Positions 1-5,971 of a stretch of 6,624 nt of DNA are shown piece by piece. Under the pieces are notes generated by a model. It saw nothing but the letters and a program-made list of their open reading frames with translations. It had not been told where the DNA came from and searched no databases. This DNA comes from JBEVEP01 sp040512755 (GTDB taxonomy: Bacteria > Pseudomonadota > Alphaproteobacteria > Rhizobiales > Rhizobiaceae), in contig JBEVEP010000080.1 in NCBI GenBank assembly GCA_040512755.1, positions 1-6,624 of the forward strand, given 5' to 3'. Both the position numbers and the translations under genes were made by a program. Numbering within the stretch: position 1 is the first letter of the stretch; each line of letters starts with the position of its first letter.

Positions 1-181
1 CTTGCACCGTGTCGTGCGGGAGCAGTCGCAAACGCTCATGGCCGTACCAATCAGTCCACGGATTGGTCTGCCGACCGCAGCGTTTTTGAGGAACCGTCGA
101 TGGCAGAGGATGACTCCAGACAGCGGCGGAGTCCCGAAAACGTGCCAAAATCAGAGCTAAATTTTACGAAATATTAGTGTA

Positions 182-333
182 AACGAAGCGTTGCACCGGA
201 GGCGAAGCACGGCAGTCTCGGCGTAAGTCGCCAAGTTGACTACACAGGGGAACGGGCTTCTGAGGACAGCTTCACCGCTGACACCGCCGCCAAGATCGGC
301 GAGAGTGAGTGTGCCATCCAGCGCAACGCCGAA
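182..333 (+). pseudogene. Remnant of a ParB-like (ParB/RepB/Spo0J family) protein
   Basis: The + strand frame read from 196 to 333 gives a stretch with PEAKHGS, SRQV, FTADTAAKIGES and AIQRNAE. From memory this resembles the helical part of rhizobial ParB-like proteins, which carry LHPETKHG, then FTADTAAKTGxSERxVQR. Just upstream, at 185-195, NEALH is read in a different frame. Adding one C near 194-195 would join the two as EALHPEAKHG, so a one-base loss is likely. After the NAE triplet at 325-333 the similarity stops, and the frame ends at a TAG at 376. An in-frame TAA lies at 158-160 on the upstream side. No start codon or N-terminal ParB nuclease domain is visible. I read it as a decayed fragment, perhaps left by a plasmid or integrated element. 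The family call rests on remembered motifs only. Confidence 0.45.
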
Positions 334-352
334 CCGCCAGCGTGCTTAGTGA

Positions 353-460
353 TCATTCCATTGAAACCAGATCGGTAGGGAAGACCTCCACGCGGTCGAG
401 AATGTCTGGCGTGTCCTTGCGCGGATAGTTCACCTTGGTCGAGATCGGCCACGTTGTCAT
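353..460 (-). CDS. Possible 35-aa hypothetical protein downstream of the DUF3606 gene
   Basis: A short ORF starts with ATG at 460, 11 bases after the stop of the DUF3606 gene, and ends with TGA at 353. Its product begins MTTWPISTKVNYPRKD and ends DLVSME. The codons in its first two thirds mostly end in G or C, as in the neighbouring real genes, which argues mildly for coding. The upstream sequence GGAAAGC directly before ATG is a poor ribosome binding site because the spacing is only about three bases. No domain was recognised. It could be a small protein co-transcribed with the DUF3606 gene, the tail of a decayed gene, or chance. Confidence 0.3.
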   Translation of the reverse strand: MTTWPISTKVNYPRKDTPDILDRVEVFPTDLVSME

Positions 461-471
461 GCTTTCCACGA

Positions 472-657
472 TTACGCCTGCAACTTGCTGGCAGCGTGCT
501 CCAGCCGGACCCGGTCGTTGCCATGTTCGTCCATCAGCTGATGGACCTGGTCGGTGCTGAGCCCGTGACGCGTGGCGAAACAAGCGATCTCGGGGTGGTC
601 ATCCGCTGACAGCTCTTCGCTGTGGCTGTAGGCCTTCTTTGGCTTGTTGTCGGGCAT
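472..657 (-). CDS. DUF3606 domain small protein
   Basis: This 61-aa protein has a lysine- and serine-rich N-terminus (residues 1-15), followed by the DUF3606 pattern: acidic HPEIACFATRHGLS at about 21-34, then a helix with DQVHQLMDEHGNDR at about 36-49. The alternation of a short helix, a turn (RHGLS) and a second helix ending HGN-x-R is typical of the family, which is common in Hyphomicrobiales and of unknown biochemical role. Length fits the family (about 55-65 residues). The start is supported by AAGGA seven bases upstream of ATG (+ strand 665-669). It lies on the same strand as the two other small genes at 851 and 1275 but is separated from them by 193 bases, so it probably has its own promoter. 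No clear EcfG promoter was found upstream. Family members are often stress-induced, but that is not shown here. Confidence 0.8.
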   Translation of the reverse strand: MPDNKPKKAYSHSEELSADDHPEIACFATRHGLSTDQVHQLMDEHGNDRVRLEHAASKLQA

Positions 658-728
658 GTCGGCATCCTTCGGCTGGTATGTGGGATCAAACGCCGATCTG
701 GCGAAAGTTACTTGCGGGGTTGGTCTAC

Positions 729-748
729 TTCGCCATCGCTCTGGCGAA
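729..748. repeat. Perfect 7-bp inverted repeat in the gap between two small genes
   Basis: TTCGCCA at 729-735 and TGGCGAA at 742-748 are perfectly complementary around a six-base loop, so the transcript could form a hairpin. It lies in the 193-base gap downstream of the Rmf-like gene and upstream of the DUF3606 gene. On the - strand the stem is followed by AAGTAG rather than a T run, so it is not a classic intrinsic terminator. The octamer CTGGCGAA, half of this palindrome, also occurs at 698-705 and 802-809. It could be an operator or an mRNA 3'-end stabiliser, or chance. Confidence 0.3.
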
Positions 749-850
749 TGCTTGAAGAGTCGTGGGCGTCCCCGTTTTGAAATGGATCAGCACCAGCTGC
801 GCTGGCGAACATTGAGCCCGTCCGGTTCCGTCGCCGCCTCGGTGCCACCC

Positions 851-1033
851 TCAAGTGTTCTTGGGATCGACAGCTTCGTCAGCATCTTTGAAATTGTCGT
901 AGCCGGAGTTCCAGTCACTGTAACCTGGCGTCTTTGGCTCGTAAGGGTTTGCATCTCGGCCGACGCCTGTGCGAGCGGCCACCACGCCCTGTTCAAACGG
1001 TTGCATTTCGCTGTCCTTGTTGTCGTCTGCCAT
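851..1033 (-). CDS. Small acidic protein resembling ribosome modulation factor (Rmf/CrpP-like)
   Basis: This 60-aa protein has an acidic N-terminus (MADDNKDSE), then QGVVAARTGVGRDANPY at about 15-31, and SDWNSGYDNF at about 39-48. The spacing G-x-x-A-A-R-x-G ... N-P-Y ... W-x-x-G-Y-D matches the pattern I remember for Rmf/CrpP-like proteins of proteobacteria, whose archetype binds ribosomes to form inactive dimers in stationary phase. The C-terminal ~12 residues (DADEAVDPKNT) are an acidic tail not seen in classic Rmf. The start is supported by GGAG seven bases upstream of ATG (+ strand 1041-1044). A perfect GGAAC-N16-CGTT promoter ends 20 bases before the ATG, so the gene is probably in the general stress regulon. 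Function is inferred from pattern only; overall basic charge, expected of a ribosome binder, is lacking, so a different role is possible. Confidence 0.7.
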   Translation of the reverse strand: MADDNKDSEMQPFEQGVVAARTGVGRDANPYEPKTPGYSDWNSGYDNFKDADEAVDPKNT

Positions 1034-1053
1034 GAGACGTCTCCCTCCCGCTG

Positions 1054-1078
1054 AACGGGCGGCACAACACTATGTTCC
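1054..1078 (-). promoter_or_regulatory. EcfG-type general stress promoter (GGAAC-N16-CGTT)
   Basis: On the - strand GGAAC (1078 to 1074) is followed by 16 bases and CGTT (1057 to 1054), an exact match to the -35 and -10 elements used by EcfG/SigT sigma factors in alphaproteobacteria. It points at the Rmf-like gene starting at 1033. With a start of transcription some 6-8 bases past CGTT, the leader would be only about 14 bases and would just include the GGAG ribosome binding site. Position, strand and spacing all agree with a working site. Confidence 0.8.
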
Positions 1079-1274
1079 GCAGATTTGCGGGTTTGAGCGA
1101 AATGGAAGGTTGAGCGCGGATTTCGGCCAGTCCTTGCTCGGGCGCATTTGCAGCGTGGCCTCAGTTGGTGACTCGGCGATAACGTCCTGATACTCCAATT
1201 CGATTGCCGATTGGCCTGAGCGCGGAAAGCCATGCTGCGCGCCGTCGCTGCCAAGCCCTGATTCCCGTCCTAGG

Positions 1275-1841
1275 CTATCTTGGAAGCGGCGGGACCATCA
1301 CGTCAGGTTCATCGTCACGTCGGTAAGACCTTGGATCGGCCTCATCAAAGATCGACCAGCCAGTGCGCTCATACTCTGCCCGCCGTTCGTTGACATCGAC
1401 CGATCCGGATTGGCCGAGAATCGCCGCGGCGGCGTCCAGTTCCTCTTCATCCACCCGAGCGGTCACCAACACTCCGCCGCGGCGCAGGCTTTCACCATAG
1501 ACGTGCGCGTCTCGTTCTTCGACTCCGGCTTCAGTCAGCGATCCGACCAAACCACCGGCCAGACCGCCAGCTGCCGCTCCAATGAGCGTCGTCACAAGCC
1601 AGCCCGCACCAACGACTGGGCCGATGCCGGGGATGGCAAACGCGCCGAGACCGGCAAGCAAACCTCCCGCGCCGCCAAGCGCGGCACCAACACCAGTTCC
1701 TTCGGCAGTGCCGCTGGAATCGTTCTCACTTTTCGGTGCGATGAGACTGACGTTTGCAGAGGCAATGCCGGCATCTTCGAGGGCACGCACAGCGTCTTCA
1801 GCCTGAGCGCGAGTTTCAAACATTCCTGTCACGGCTTTCAT
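1275..1841 (-). CDS. General stress protein 17M-like, glycine-rich membrane-associated protein
   Basis: The 188-aa product opens with MKAVTGMFETRAQAEDAVRA, the beta-alpha opening of the YflT/general stress protein 17M N-terminal domain (residues 1-36: one strand, one helix EDAVRALEDAG, then VSLIAP). A serine/glutamate linker follows. Residues 49-102 form a glycine- and alanine-rich hydrophobic stretch with two likely membrane-inserting hairpins around GLLAGLGAFAIPGIGP and LIGAAAGGLAGGLVGSL. Residues 103-150 repeat a small alpha/beta unit (VEERDAHVYGESLRRGGVLVTARV). The tail (151-188) is charged and ends in a proline-rich VPPLPR. The reading frame stays open 48 codons upstream to ATG 1985, but AAGGAG six bases before ATG 1841 and the family's usual N-terminus decide for the shorter form. 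Proteins of this type are typically stress-induced in rhizobia; molecular function is unknown. It is divergent from the kinase at 2007, with a 165-base shared upstream region. Confidence 0.85.
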   Translation of the reverse strand: MKAVTGMFETRAQAEDAVRALEDAGIASANVSLIAPKSENDSSGTAEGTGVGAALGGAGGLLAGLGAFAIPGIGPVVGAGWLVTTLIGAAAGGLAGGLVGSLTEAGVEERDAHVYGESLRRGGVLVTARVDEEELDAAAAILGQSGSVDVNERRAEYERTGWSIFDEADPRSYRRDDEPDVMVPPLPR

Positions 1842-1847
1842 GAGTGG

Positions 1848-1853
1848 CTCCTT
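1848..1853 (-). promoter_or_regulatory. Ribosome binding site that fixes the start of the 17M-like gene
   Basis: On the - strand AAGGAG lies six bases before ATG 1841, an ideal Shine-Dalgarno sequence and spacing. The upstream ATG at 1985 would add 48 residues rich in arginine, histidine and asparagine that do not resemble the family, so 1841 is the preferred start. Confidence 0.8.
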
Positions 1854-1872
1854 GCAAATTTTCCACTCCAAT

Positions 1873-1897
1873 AAGCCGCCGGATCGATGACGGTTCC
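1873..1897 (-). promoter_or_regulatory. Possible degenerate EcfG-type promoter for the 17M-like gene
   Basis: On the - strand GGAAC (1897 to 1893) is followed after 16 bases by GCTT (1876 to 1873). The -35 part and spacing match the EcfG consensus exactly, but the -10 tetramer is GCTT instead of CGTT, with two mismatches. It lies 31 bases before the ATG at 1841, a sensible distance. The product's stress-protein character makes the site plausible, but the -10 is weak. Confidence 0.4.
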
Positions 1898-2006
1898 GGT
1901 GGAGCGCATTCCGCGACGCATTTCTGTCCGGAAGCCCGGTAGGGACGTGGGTCGGCTTGCACGCCAGAACCTGTGAGAATACCATCTCATCTCTTTTGGG
2001 CGGGAC

Positions 2007-3422
2007 ATGACCATCACGCGACTTACCAATTCAGGCGCATCCGACACGAGTGATTACTCACTTCTCAGCGAAGCTGTCAGGGTCCGTGACGAGCAGCTGC
2101 GCCTTGCCGAAGCAGCTGGCATCGGTGTGTGGGATATCGACATCGCGACCGACAGCGTTCGGGGCAACGCGCAGTATTTTCGGATCTTGGGATTGGAGCC
2201 GACCGACCAGCCGGTTCCCATGTCTTTTGTGAGGGCTCTTCGCATCGCAGACGACAACGAGAAGGTCCTCGCCGGATATGTCGAAGCCATCCGGAGTGGG
2301 GCCGATACCTACGAGACCGAGTTCCGGATTTTGCGCCAAGACGGCGAAGTCAGATGGGTCTTTGGGCGCGGAAAAGTCGTGCGGAATTCCCAAGGTCAGC
2401 CTGTCCGCTATAGCGGCGTGGACATTGATATTACCGAGCAGAAACAAACGGCGGAAGCGGCACGACGGTTGGCTGCGATCGTCGAGTCTTCGCAAGATGC
2501 CATCGTAAGTAAGGGCTTGGACGGTACGGTCACCTCCTGGAATCCGGGAGCGGAGAGCATGTTTGGCTATTCGGCACAGGAGATGATCGGCCGACCGATC
2601 ATGACCATCATTCCGGACAGCCATCGCCACGAAGAGGATATGATCCTCGCACGGGTTCGTCTCGGTGAGCGCGTCGAGCCGTTCGACACGGTACGAAGGC
2701 ACAAGTCCGGCCGGCTGCTGCACGTGTCCCTTACCGTATCTCCTTTGCTCTCGACGGACGGCACAATCATCGGGGCGTCGAAGATTGCGCGCGACATCAC
2801 GGACAGGAAGGAGGCAGAGCAGCGCATCAACACCTTGATGGGCGAACTCAGCCACCGGGTGAAGAATCAATATGCGGTCATATTGTCGATGCTGCGGGAG
2901 ACGGGCCGGCATGTTGGCAGCCTGGAAGAATTCGAACGTCTTATAAGAGAACGCGTCCTCGCCCTGTCGCGCTCCCACGATCTTCTCATCAGTGGCAAGT
3001 GGGTTGGCGCAAGCTTGAGCGAACTTGTTCTCGCCCAGTTGGAGCCCTTTTCCAGTGACGACCGGCTGATTGTAGGTGGCCCGCCAATTCTGCTTTCACC
3101 CACCGCAGTTCAGTATCTGGGCATGGCGTTTCACGAGCTTGCGACCAATGCCGCAAAGTATGGTGCCTTGGCCAAAGAGGACGGCCGGATTGAGGTGAAA
3201 TGGCAAACGACCAGCGACGCGCGTCTGCACCTCAAGTGGAGGGAGCTAAAATGTGGAAACGCGGACGCGCCAACATCGCGTGGTTTTGGTTCCACGGTAT
3301 TGGAGCGCATAGCGCCCGAGGCAGTGAGTGGAATCGGGCGAATTGGCTTTGAGGAGGGCGGCCTCACATGGATACTCGACGCTCCAATGGAAGCTGTGGA
3401 AGCCCCGCCTGTCGGCGCCTAA
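2007..3422 (+). CDS. Cytoplasmic PAS-PAS HWE-family sensor histidine kinase
   Basis: The 471-aa protein has no signal peptide or membrane segment, so it should act in the cytoplasm. Two PAS domains come first: one at about 30-146 (GIGVWDIDIATDSVRGN, closing YSGVDIDITEQK) and one at about 154-270 (SSQDAIVSKGLDGTVTSWNP, closing KIARDITDRKEAE). Neither has the GRNCRFLQ cysteine motif of LOV photosensors. The kinase part shows the H-box LSHRVKN with phospho-acceptor H283, the N-box HELATNAAKYGAL with H376 and N381, the W-x-E motif W411-R-E413 and the G-box RGFGS (425-429). The N-box histidine and W-x-E together define the HWE family. No receiver domain is attached and no response regulator gene is adjacent, so the partner is encoded elsewhere; PhyR-type regulators are the usual targets of such kinases in this group. 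The ATG at 2007 has GGCGGG a few bases upstream, a modest ribosome binding site. The gene is followed after 123 bases by a second HWE kinase on the same strand. Confidence 0.92.
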   Translation: MTITRLTNSGASDTSDYSLLSEAVRVRDEQLRLAEAAGIGVWDIDIATDSVRGNAQYFRILGLEPTDQPVPMSFVRALRIADDNEKVLAGYVEAIRSGADTYETEFRILRQDGEVRWVFGRGKVVRNSQGQPVRYSGVDIDITEQKQTAEAARRLAAIVESSQDAIVSKGLDGTVTSWNPGAESMFGYSAQEMIGRPIMTIIPDSHRHEEDMILARVRLGERVEPFDTVRRHKSGRLLHVSLTVSPLLSTDGTIIGASKIARDITDRKEAEQRINTLMGELSHRVKNQYAVILSMLRETGRHVGSLEEFERLIRERVLALSRSHDLLISGKWVGASLSELVLAQLEPFSSDDRLIVGGPPILLSPTAVQYLGMAFHELATNAAKYGALAKEDGRIEVKWQTTSDARLHLKWRELKCGNADAPTSRGFGSTVLERIAPEAVSGIGRIGFEEGGLTWILDAPMEAVEAPPVGA

Positions 3423-3501
3423 TGAACGAGCCTGTTCTCTCGACCAGTCGATCCTGCTACCGCTCATGCACCGCTCATAATAAACCCGACGCGCTAGAAA
3501 G

Positions 3502-3530
3502 ATTGCACGGTTCGTCGCTCTGTCCTTAGA
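3502..3530 (+). promoter_or_regulatory. Weak sigma-70-like promoter candidate before the second kinase
   Basis: TTGCAC (3502-3507) is separated by 17 bases from TTAGAG (about 3525-3530) in the 123-base gap between the kinase genes. The -35 box fits the alphaproteobacterial TTG-rich pattern, while the -10 box is poor. If used, it would give a very short leader before GTG 3546. The alternative is that both kinases share a transcript. Confidence 0.2.
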
Positions 3531-3532
3531 GT

Positions 3533-3538
3533 AAGGGA
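3533..3538 (+). promoter_or_regulatory. Ribosome binding site before GTG 3546
   Basis: AAGGGA lies seven bases before GTG 3546 (3546-3548). This is a good Shine-Dalgarno sequence and spacing, better than anything in front of the TTG at 3619, where AGGA touches the start codon. It suggests that translation of the second kinase originally began at 3546. Confidence 0.45.
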
Positions 3539-3545
3539 ACAAGAA

Positions 3546-3618
3546 GTGGCACGACGGGCAGTCGCGGGAGGAGGAGCTGCGAAGACATCGCTATTCGGCA
3601 CGCGCATATCTTCTAGGA
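3546..3618 (+). pseudogene. Out-of-frame N-terminal segment of the second HWE kinase
   Basis: From GTG 3546 the frame begins MARR and then runs into a shadow frame that continues to a stop at 3809. In the kinase's own frame the DNA from 3559 on reads QSREEELRRHRYSARAYLLG, running straight into the hydrophobic segment at 3619. This is a typical cytoplasmic, arginine-rich lead-in to a first membrane helix. Dropping one G from the GGG at 3556-3558 joins the two into MARRQSREEELRRHRYSARA, with a good ribosome binding site. In the kinase's frame the nearest upstream stop is TAA 3532-3534, and no ATG, GTG or TTG exists between it and TTG 3619; a CTG at 3577 preceded by GGAGG is the only other option. 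A one-base insertion, or a sequencing error, is the simplest reading. Confidence 0.5.
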
Positions 3619-5589
3619 TTGATCGCCGCAGCGATCGTGCCGGTTTGGCTCTTTGCCGCCTACGTGCTCGTTTCGTTTGCGCTTTCGCAACAGCAAACCT
3701 ATCGGGAGCAGTCGATCGACTTGGCTCGTCAGTCGGCGGCGGTCGTCGATGGGGAATTGCGCGATATGCTGGTGCGCGTCGACGGGTTGGCTCGGTCTGC
3801 CGCTTTTGAGGAAGGCGACCTCGCGCGAATGCACGCCGAGGCTCGTCGGCTGGTTGCTGGAACTGATCAGATCATCTTGCTTCGGGACCTAGCGCGGCGC
3901 CAGTTCATCAATACCCAGGTCGATTTCGGCAGCCCAATCCCACCTGAAGTAGCCCTGACCGCCGAGGAGCTTTCGGCGTTTCAAGCCGGTCAGCCGCGTG
4001 TCTCGAATGTTTATCCTAGCCCAATATCTGGCGAACCTCGGATCGCAGTGGTCCGCCCGATGGCTTTGCGGGACGGCACGCCGGCCCTGCTCGCCATAAC
4101 CGCCCCCACGCTGGCGTTAAACAGAGTGCTTACACCGTCAGTACCAGAGAACTGGGTAATCGGGGTCGGGGATCGGTCCGGAGTTTATGTGACACGTTCG
4201 GCCCGTCATGACGAAGTCAGCGGCAAACCGGGTGTCGCTGAATATCTAAACAAGGCTGTAGGCAAACTAGGCAGCTTTACATCCGGCAACCAGTTTGGCG
4301 AACAGCTACTGGCTGGCTACTATCGCTCGGAATTTTCCGGCTGGCTTTACGCGGCCAACATTTCCCTTGCCATTGTCGAAGCACCGCTTTGGCGTTCGCT
4401 GTTCAGCGTGCTTGGGATGGGAGCTGTGGCGCTCGCGATTTCCCTTCTCTTGGCCTTTCTGATGGGAAAAGTGCTCACAGGCGAGACAAGGCAACTCGCA
4501 GCCCAAGCGTTGGCTCTCGGCGCCGGGCGGCAAGTTCAGCCACTGGAAACAAGGTTTGCCGAGTTTGAGCTTGTAAGCGACGCGCTTGTCGACGCTGACG
4601 CCAGGATCAGGGAACGAACGTCTGAACTGGAGGCAGTTCTAGACACGGTACCAGTGGCTGTTTGGTTTACCTATGATCCCTCGGGACGGCAGGTGATACG
4701 CAATCGCTACGCTCTCGACTTGATGGGACTGCCGGCTGATCAGGTCAAGCCGTTCGGCTCGCCCGATGAGGTAATCGACACTGTCGCGATGAAGGATGGC
4801 CAAGTCGTAGGCAGAGAGGACCGACCGCTCACAAAGGCTATGCGTGGAGAGCAAACCGACCACGAGGAGTTTCTCTATCGACTTCCGAGTGGAGTCGAAT
4901 TGATCCTATTGAGCAGCGCCCGATCGATAAGGGATTTGAACAGCAAGATCGTCGGAGCCGTTCAAGTTAGCATCGACATTACCGAACGAAAGCGCGCTGA
5001 AACTCAGCGCCGACTTCTGGCGAAGGAACTGGACCACAGGGTCAAGAACAACCTGGCAATTGTTCAAGCTTTGGTTCAGCAGACATTGCGAAGCGCCGAC
5101 AATCTTGCTGATGCCCAGATCGATGTTGTCGCTCGGCTCGCCGCGCTCGCGAGCGCACATGACATTCTTACAAGAAACGCTTGGTTGGAAGGCGATCTGC
5201 AAACAACGATTGAGGCAACAGTTCTTGCTCAGTCACCATCCGATCGGGTGATACTGGAAGGCCCGCAGGTTTCCCTTTCGCCAAGCCAGGTGATGACGAT
5301 CTCCTTGGCAATGCATGAGTTGACAACAAACGCTATCAAGTATGGCGCGCTGTCAAATGAAACGGGCAAGGTCTTTATCCGGTGGCGGATATCCGGAGAC
5401 CAGGCACGAGAGCTGGTAGTCGAGTGGACCGAACAAGGCGGCCCGCCGGTTGGGCAACCTGGCAAGCGTGGGTTTGGATCTCGTCTCCTCGAACGGATGA
5501 CCGCGAGCGAGGGTGGCCGAGCTACCCGGGTATTTGAGCCGGAGGGGCTAAGCTGCATGCTGGAGCTGCCTGTCCAGGCTATCGCGTAG
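3619..5589 (+). CDS. Membrane-bound HWE-family sensor histidine kinase with periplasmic sensor and PAS domain
   Basis: Counted from TTG 3619, the 656-aa product has a membrane helix at about 2-22, a periplasmic region of about 235 residues (23-258), and a second helix at about 262-282 (GAVALAISLLLAFLMG). The double-helix layout and length fit a double-Cache or CHASE-like ligand sensor, though I could not assign it firmly. A HAMP-like coiled linker (283-335) leads to a PAS domain at about 336-460, ending VSIDITERKRAE. The kinase core has H-box LDHRVKNNLA with H473, N-box MHELTTNAIKYGAL with H566 and N571, W603-T-E605 and G-box RGFGS (617-621), all hallmarks of the HWE family. It ends without a receiver domain, so it signals to a regulator encoded elsewhere. 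TTG 3619 is the first conventional start in frame, but it falls at the very edge of the first helix and lacks a spaced ribosome binding site; the true start is probably about 3546, with a frameshift near 3558. If the frameshift is real, the membrane helix would lack its positive lead-in and the gene may be impaired. Confidence 0.9.
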   Translation: MIAAAIVPVWLFAAYVLVSFALSQQQTYREQSIDLARQSAAVVDGELRDMLVRVDGLARSAAFEEGDLARMHAEARRLVAGTDQIILLRDLARRQFINTQVDFGSPIPPEVALTAEELSAFQAGQPRVSNVYPSPISGEPRIAVVRPMALRDGTPALLAITAPTLALNRVLTPSVPENWVIGVGDRSGVYVTRSARHDEVSGKPGVAEYLNKAVGKLGSFTSGNQFGEQLLAGYYRSEFSGWLYAANISLAIVEAPLWRSLFSVLGMGAVALAISLLLAFLMGKVLTGETRQLAAQALALGAGRQVQPLETRFAEFELVSDALVDADARIRERTSELEAVLDTVPVAVWFTYDPSGRQVIRNRYALDLMGLPADQVKPFGSPDEVIDTVAMKDGQVVGREDRPLTKAMRGEQTDHEEFLYRLPSGVELILLSSARSIRDLNSKIVGAVQVSIDITERKRAETQRRLLAKELDHRVKNNLAIVQALVQQTLRSADNLADAQIDVVARLAALASAHDILTRNAWLEGDLQTTIEATVLAQSPSDRVILEGPQVSLSPSQVMTISLAMHELTTNAIKYGALSNETGKVFIRWRISGDQARELVVEWTEQGGPPVGQPGKRGFGSRLLERMTASEGGRATRVFEPEGLSCMLELPVQAIA

Positions 5590-5971
5590 ACATTAACGGT
5601 CATCCGTGCCTGCATCCGTTCAAGCCTATGCTGACCAGGCGCGCTCAAGCAGGACACAGCTTGGCGGACACAGAAGTCGTCGGCCGAACTGCAAGAAGAT
5701 CTGGTCCGCAGGGTGCAGACTGGAACGAGGAGCCGATTTTGGTGCATTCGCGATCCTGGCGAAACGAAGATTGGGGATAAGACCTCTCTCTGACGGACAG
5801 TGGCCAGCCGCCGGAATAACCTCCCTACATCGCTGCGTTTCGAGAACGATTCGCGGCAAATCCAGGGAGCCATAGTCGCCTGTAGGAGAAGCAAACGGTG
5901 GTGCAGACGACCGGAACCAGGCAACACTCCTGCACAAGAGCTGTCGCGCCGCTGGCCGTCGGAGAGGGCTG
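5590..5971. other. Gap of about 380 bases with no convincing gene
   Basis: After the kinase stop there are open frames on both strands (for example + 5606-5875 and - 5626-5937), but their translations are rich in arginine, serine and cysteine, show no domain, and lack a good ribosome binding site, so I regard them as chance. No T-rich terminator hairpin was found just after 5589. A 24-codon ORF at 5898-5972 with AGGAG in front is noted in the findings. Confidence 0.6.

Noticed and set aside
47..66. CCAATC-N8-GATTGG inverted repeat
   Set aside because: Short arms, no adjacent gene or T run; could easily be chance.
689..711. A possible EcfG promoter for the DUF3606 gene (GTAAC-N14-CGTT on the - strand)
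   Set aside because: The -35 has a mismatch and the spacer is two bases too short.
644..1054. A 136-codon open frame on the + strand opposite the small genes
   Set aside because: It lies antisense to the Rmf-like gene, has no recognisable domain and is explained as a high-GC shadow.
787..1254. A 155-codon open frame on the - strand across the Rmf-like gene
   Set aside because: It runs in another frame over a well-supported gene and its promoter, has arginine/serine-rich content and no domain.
1842..1985. A 48-residue N-terminal extension of the 17M-like protein from ATG 1985
   Set aside because: The extension looks unlike the family and the internal ATG 1841 has a near-perfect AAGGAG at ideal spacing.
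2058..2978. A 306-codon open frame antisense to the first kinase
   Set aside because: The sense strand encodes complete PAS and HWE motifs; the antisense translation is low-quality and typical of GC-rich shadow frames.
5814..5840. GGAAT-N18-CGTT on the + strand as an EcfG site
   Set aside because: The -35 has a mismatch, the spacing is too long and no firm gene follows.
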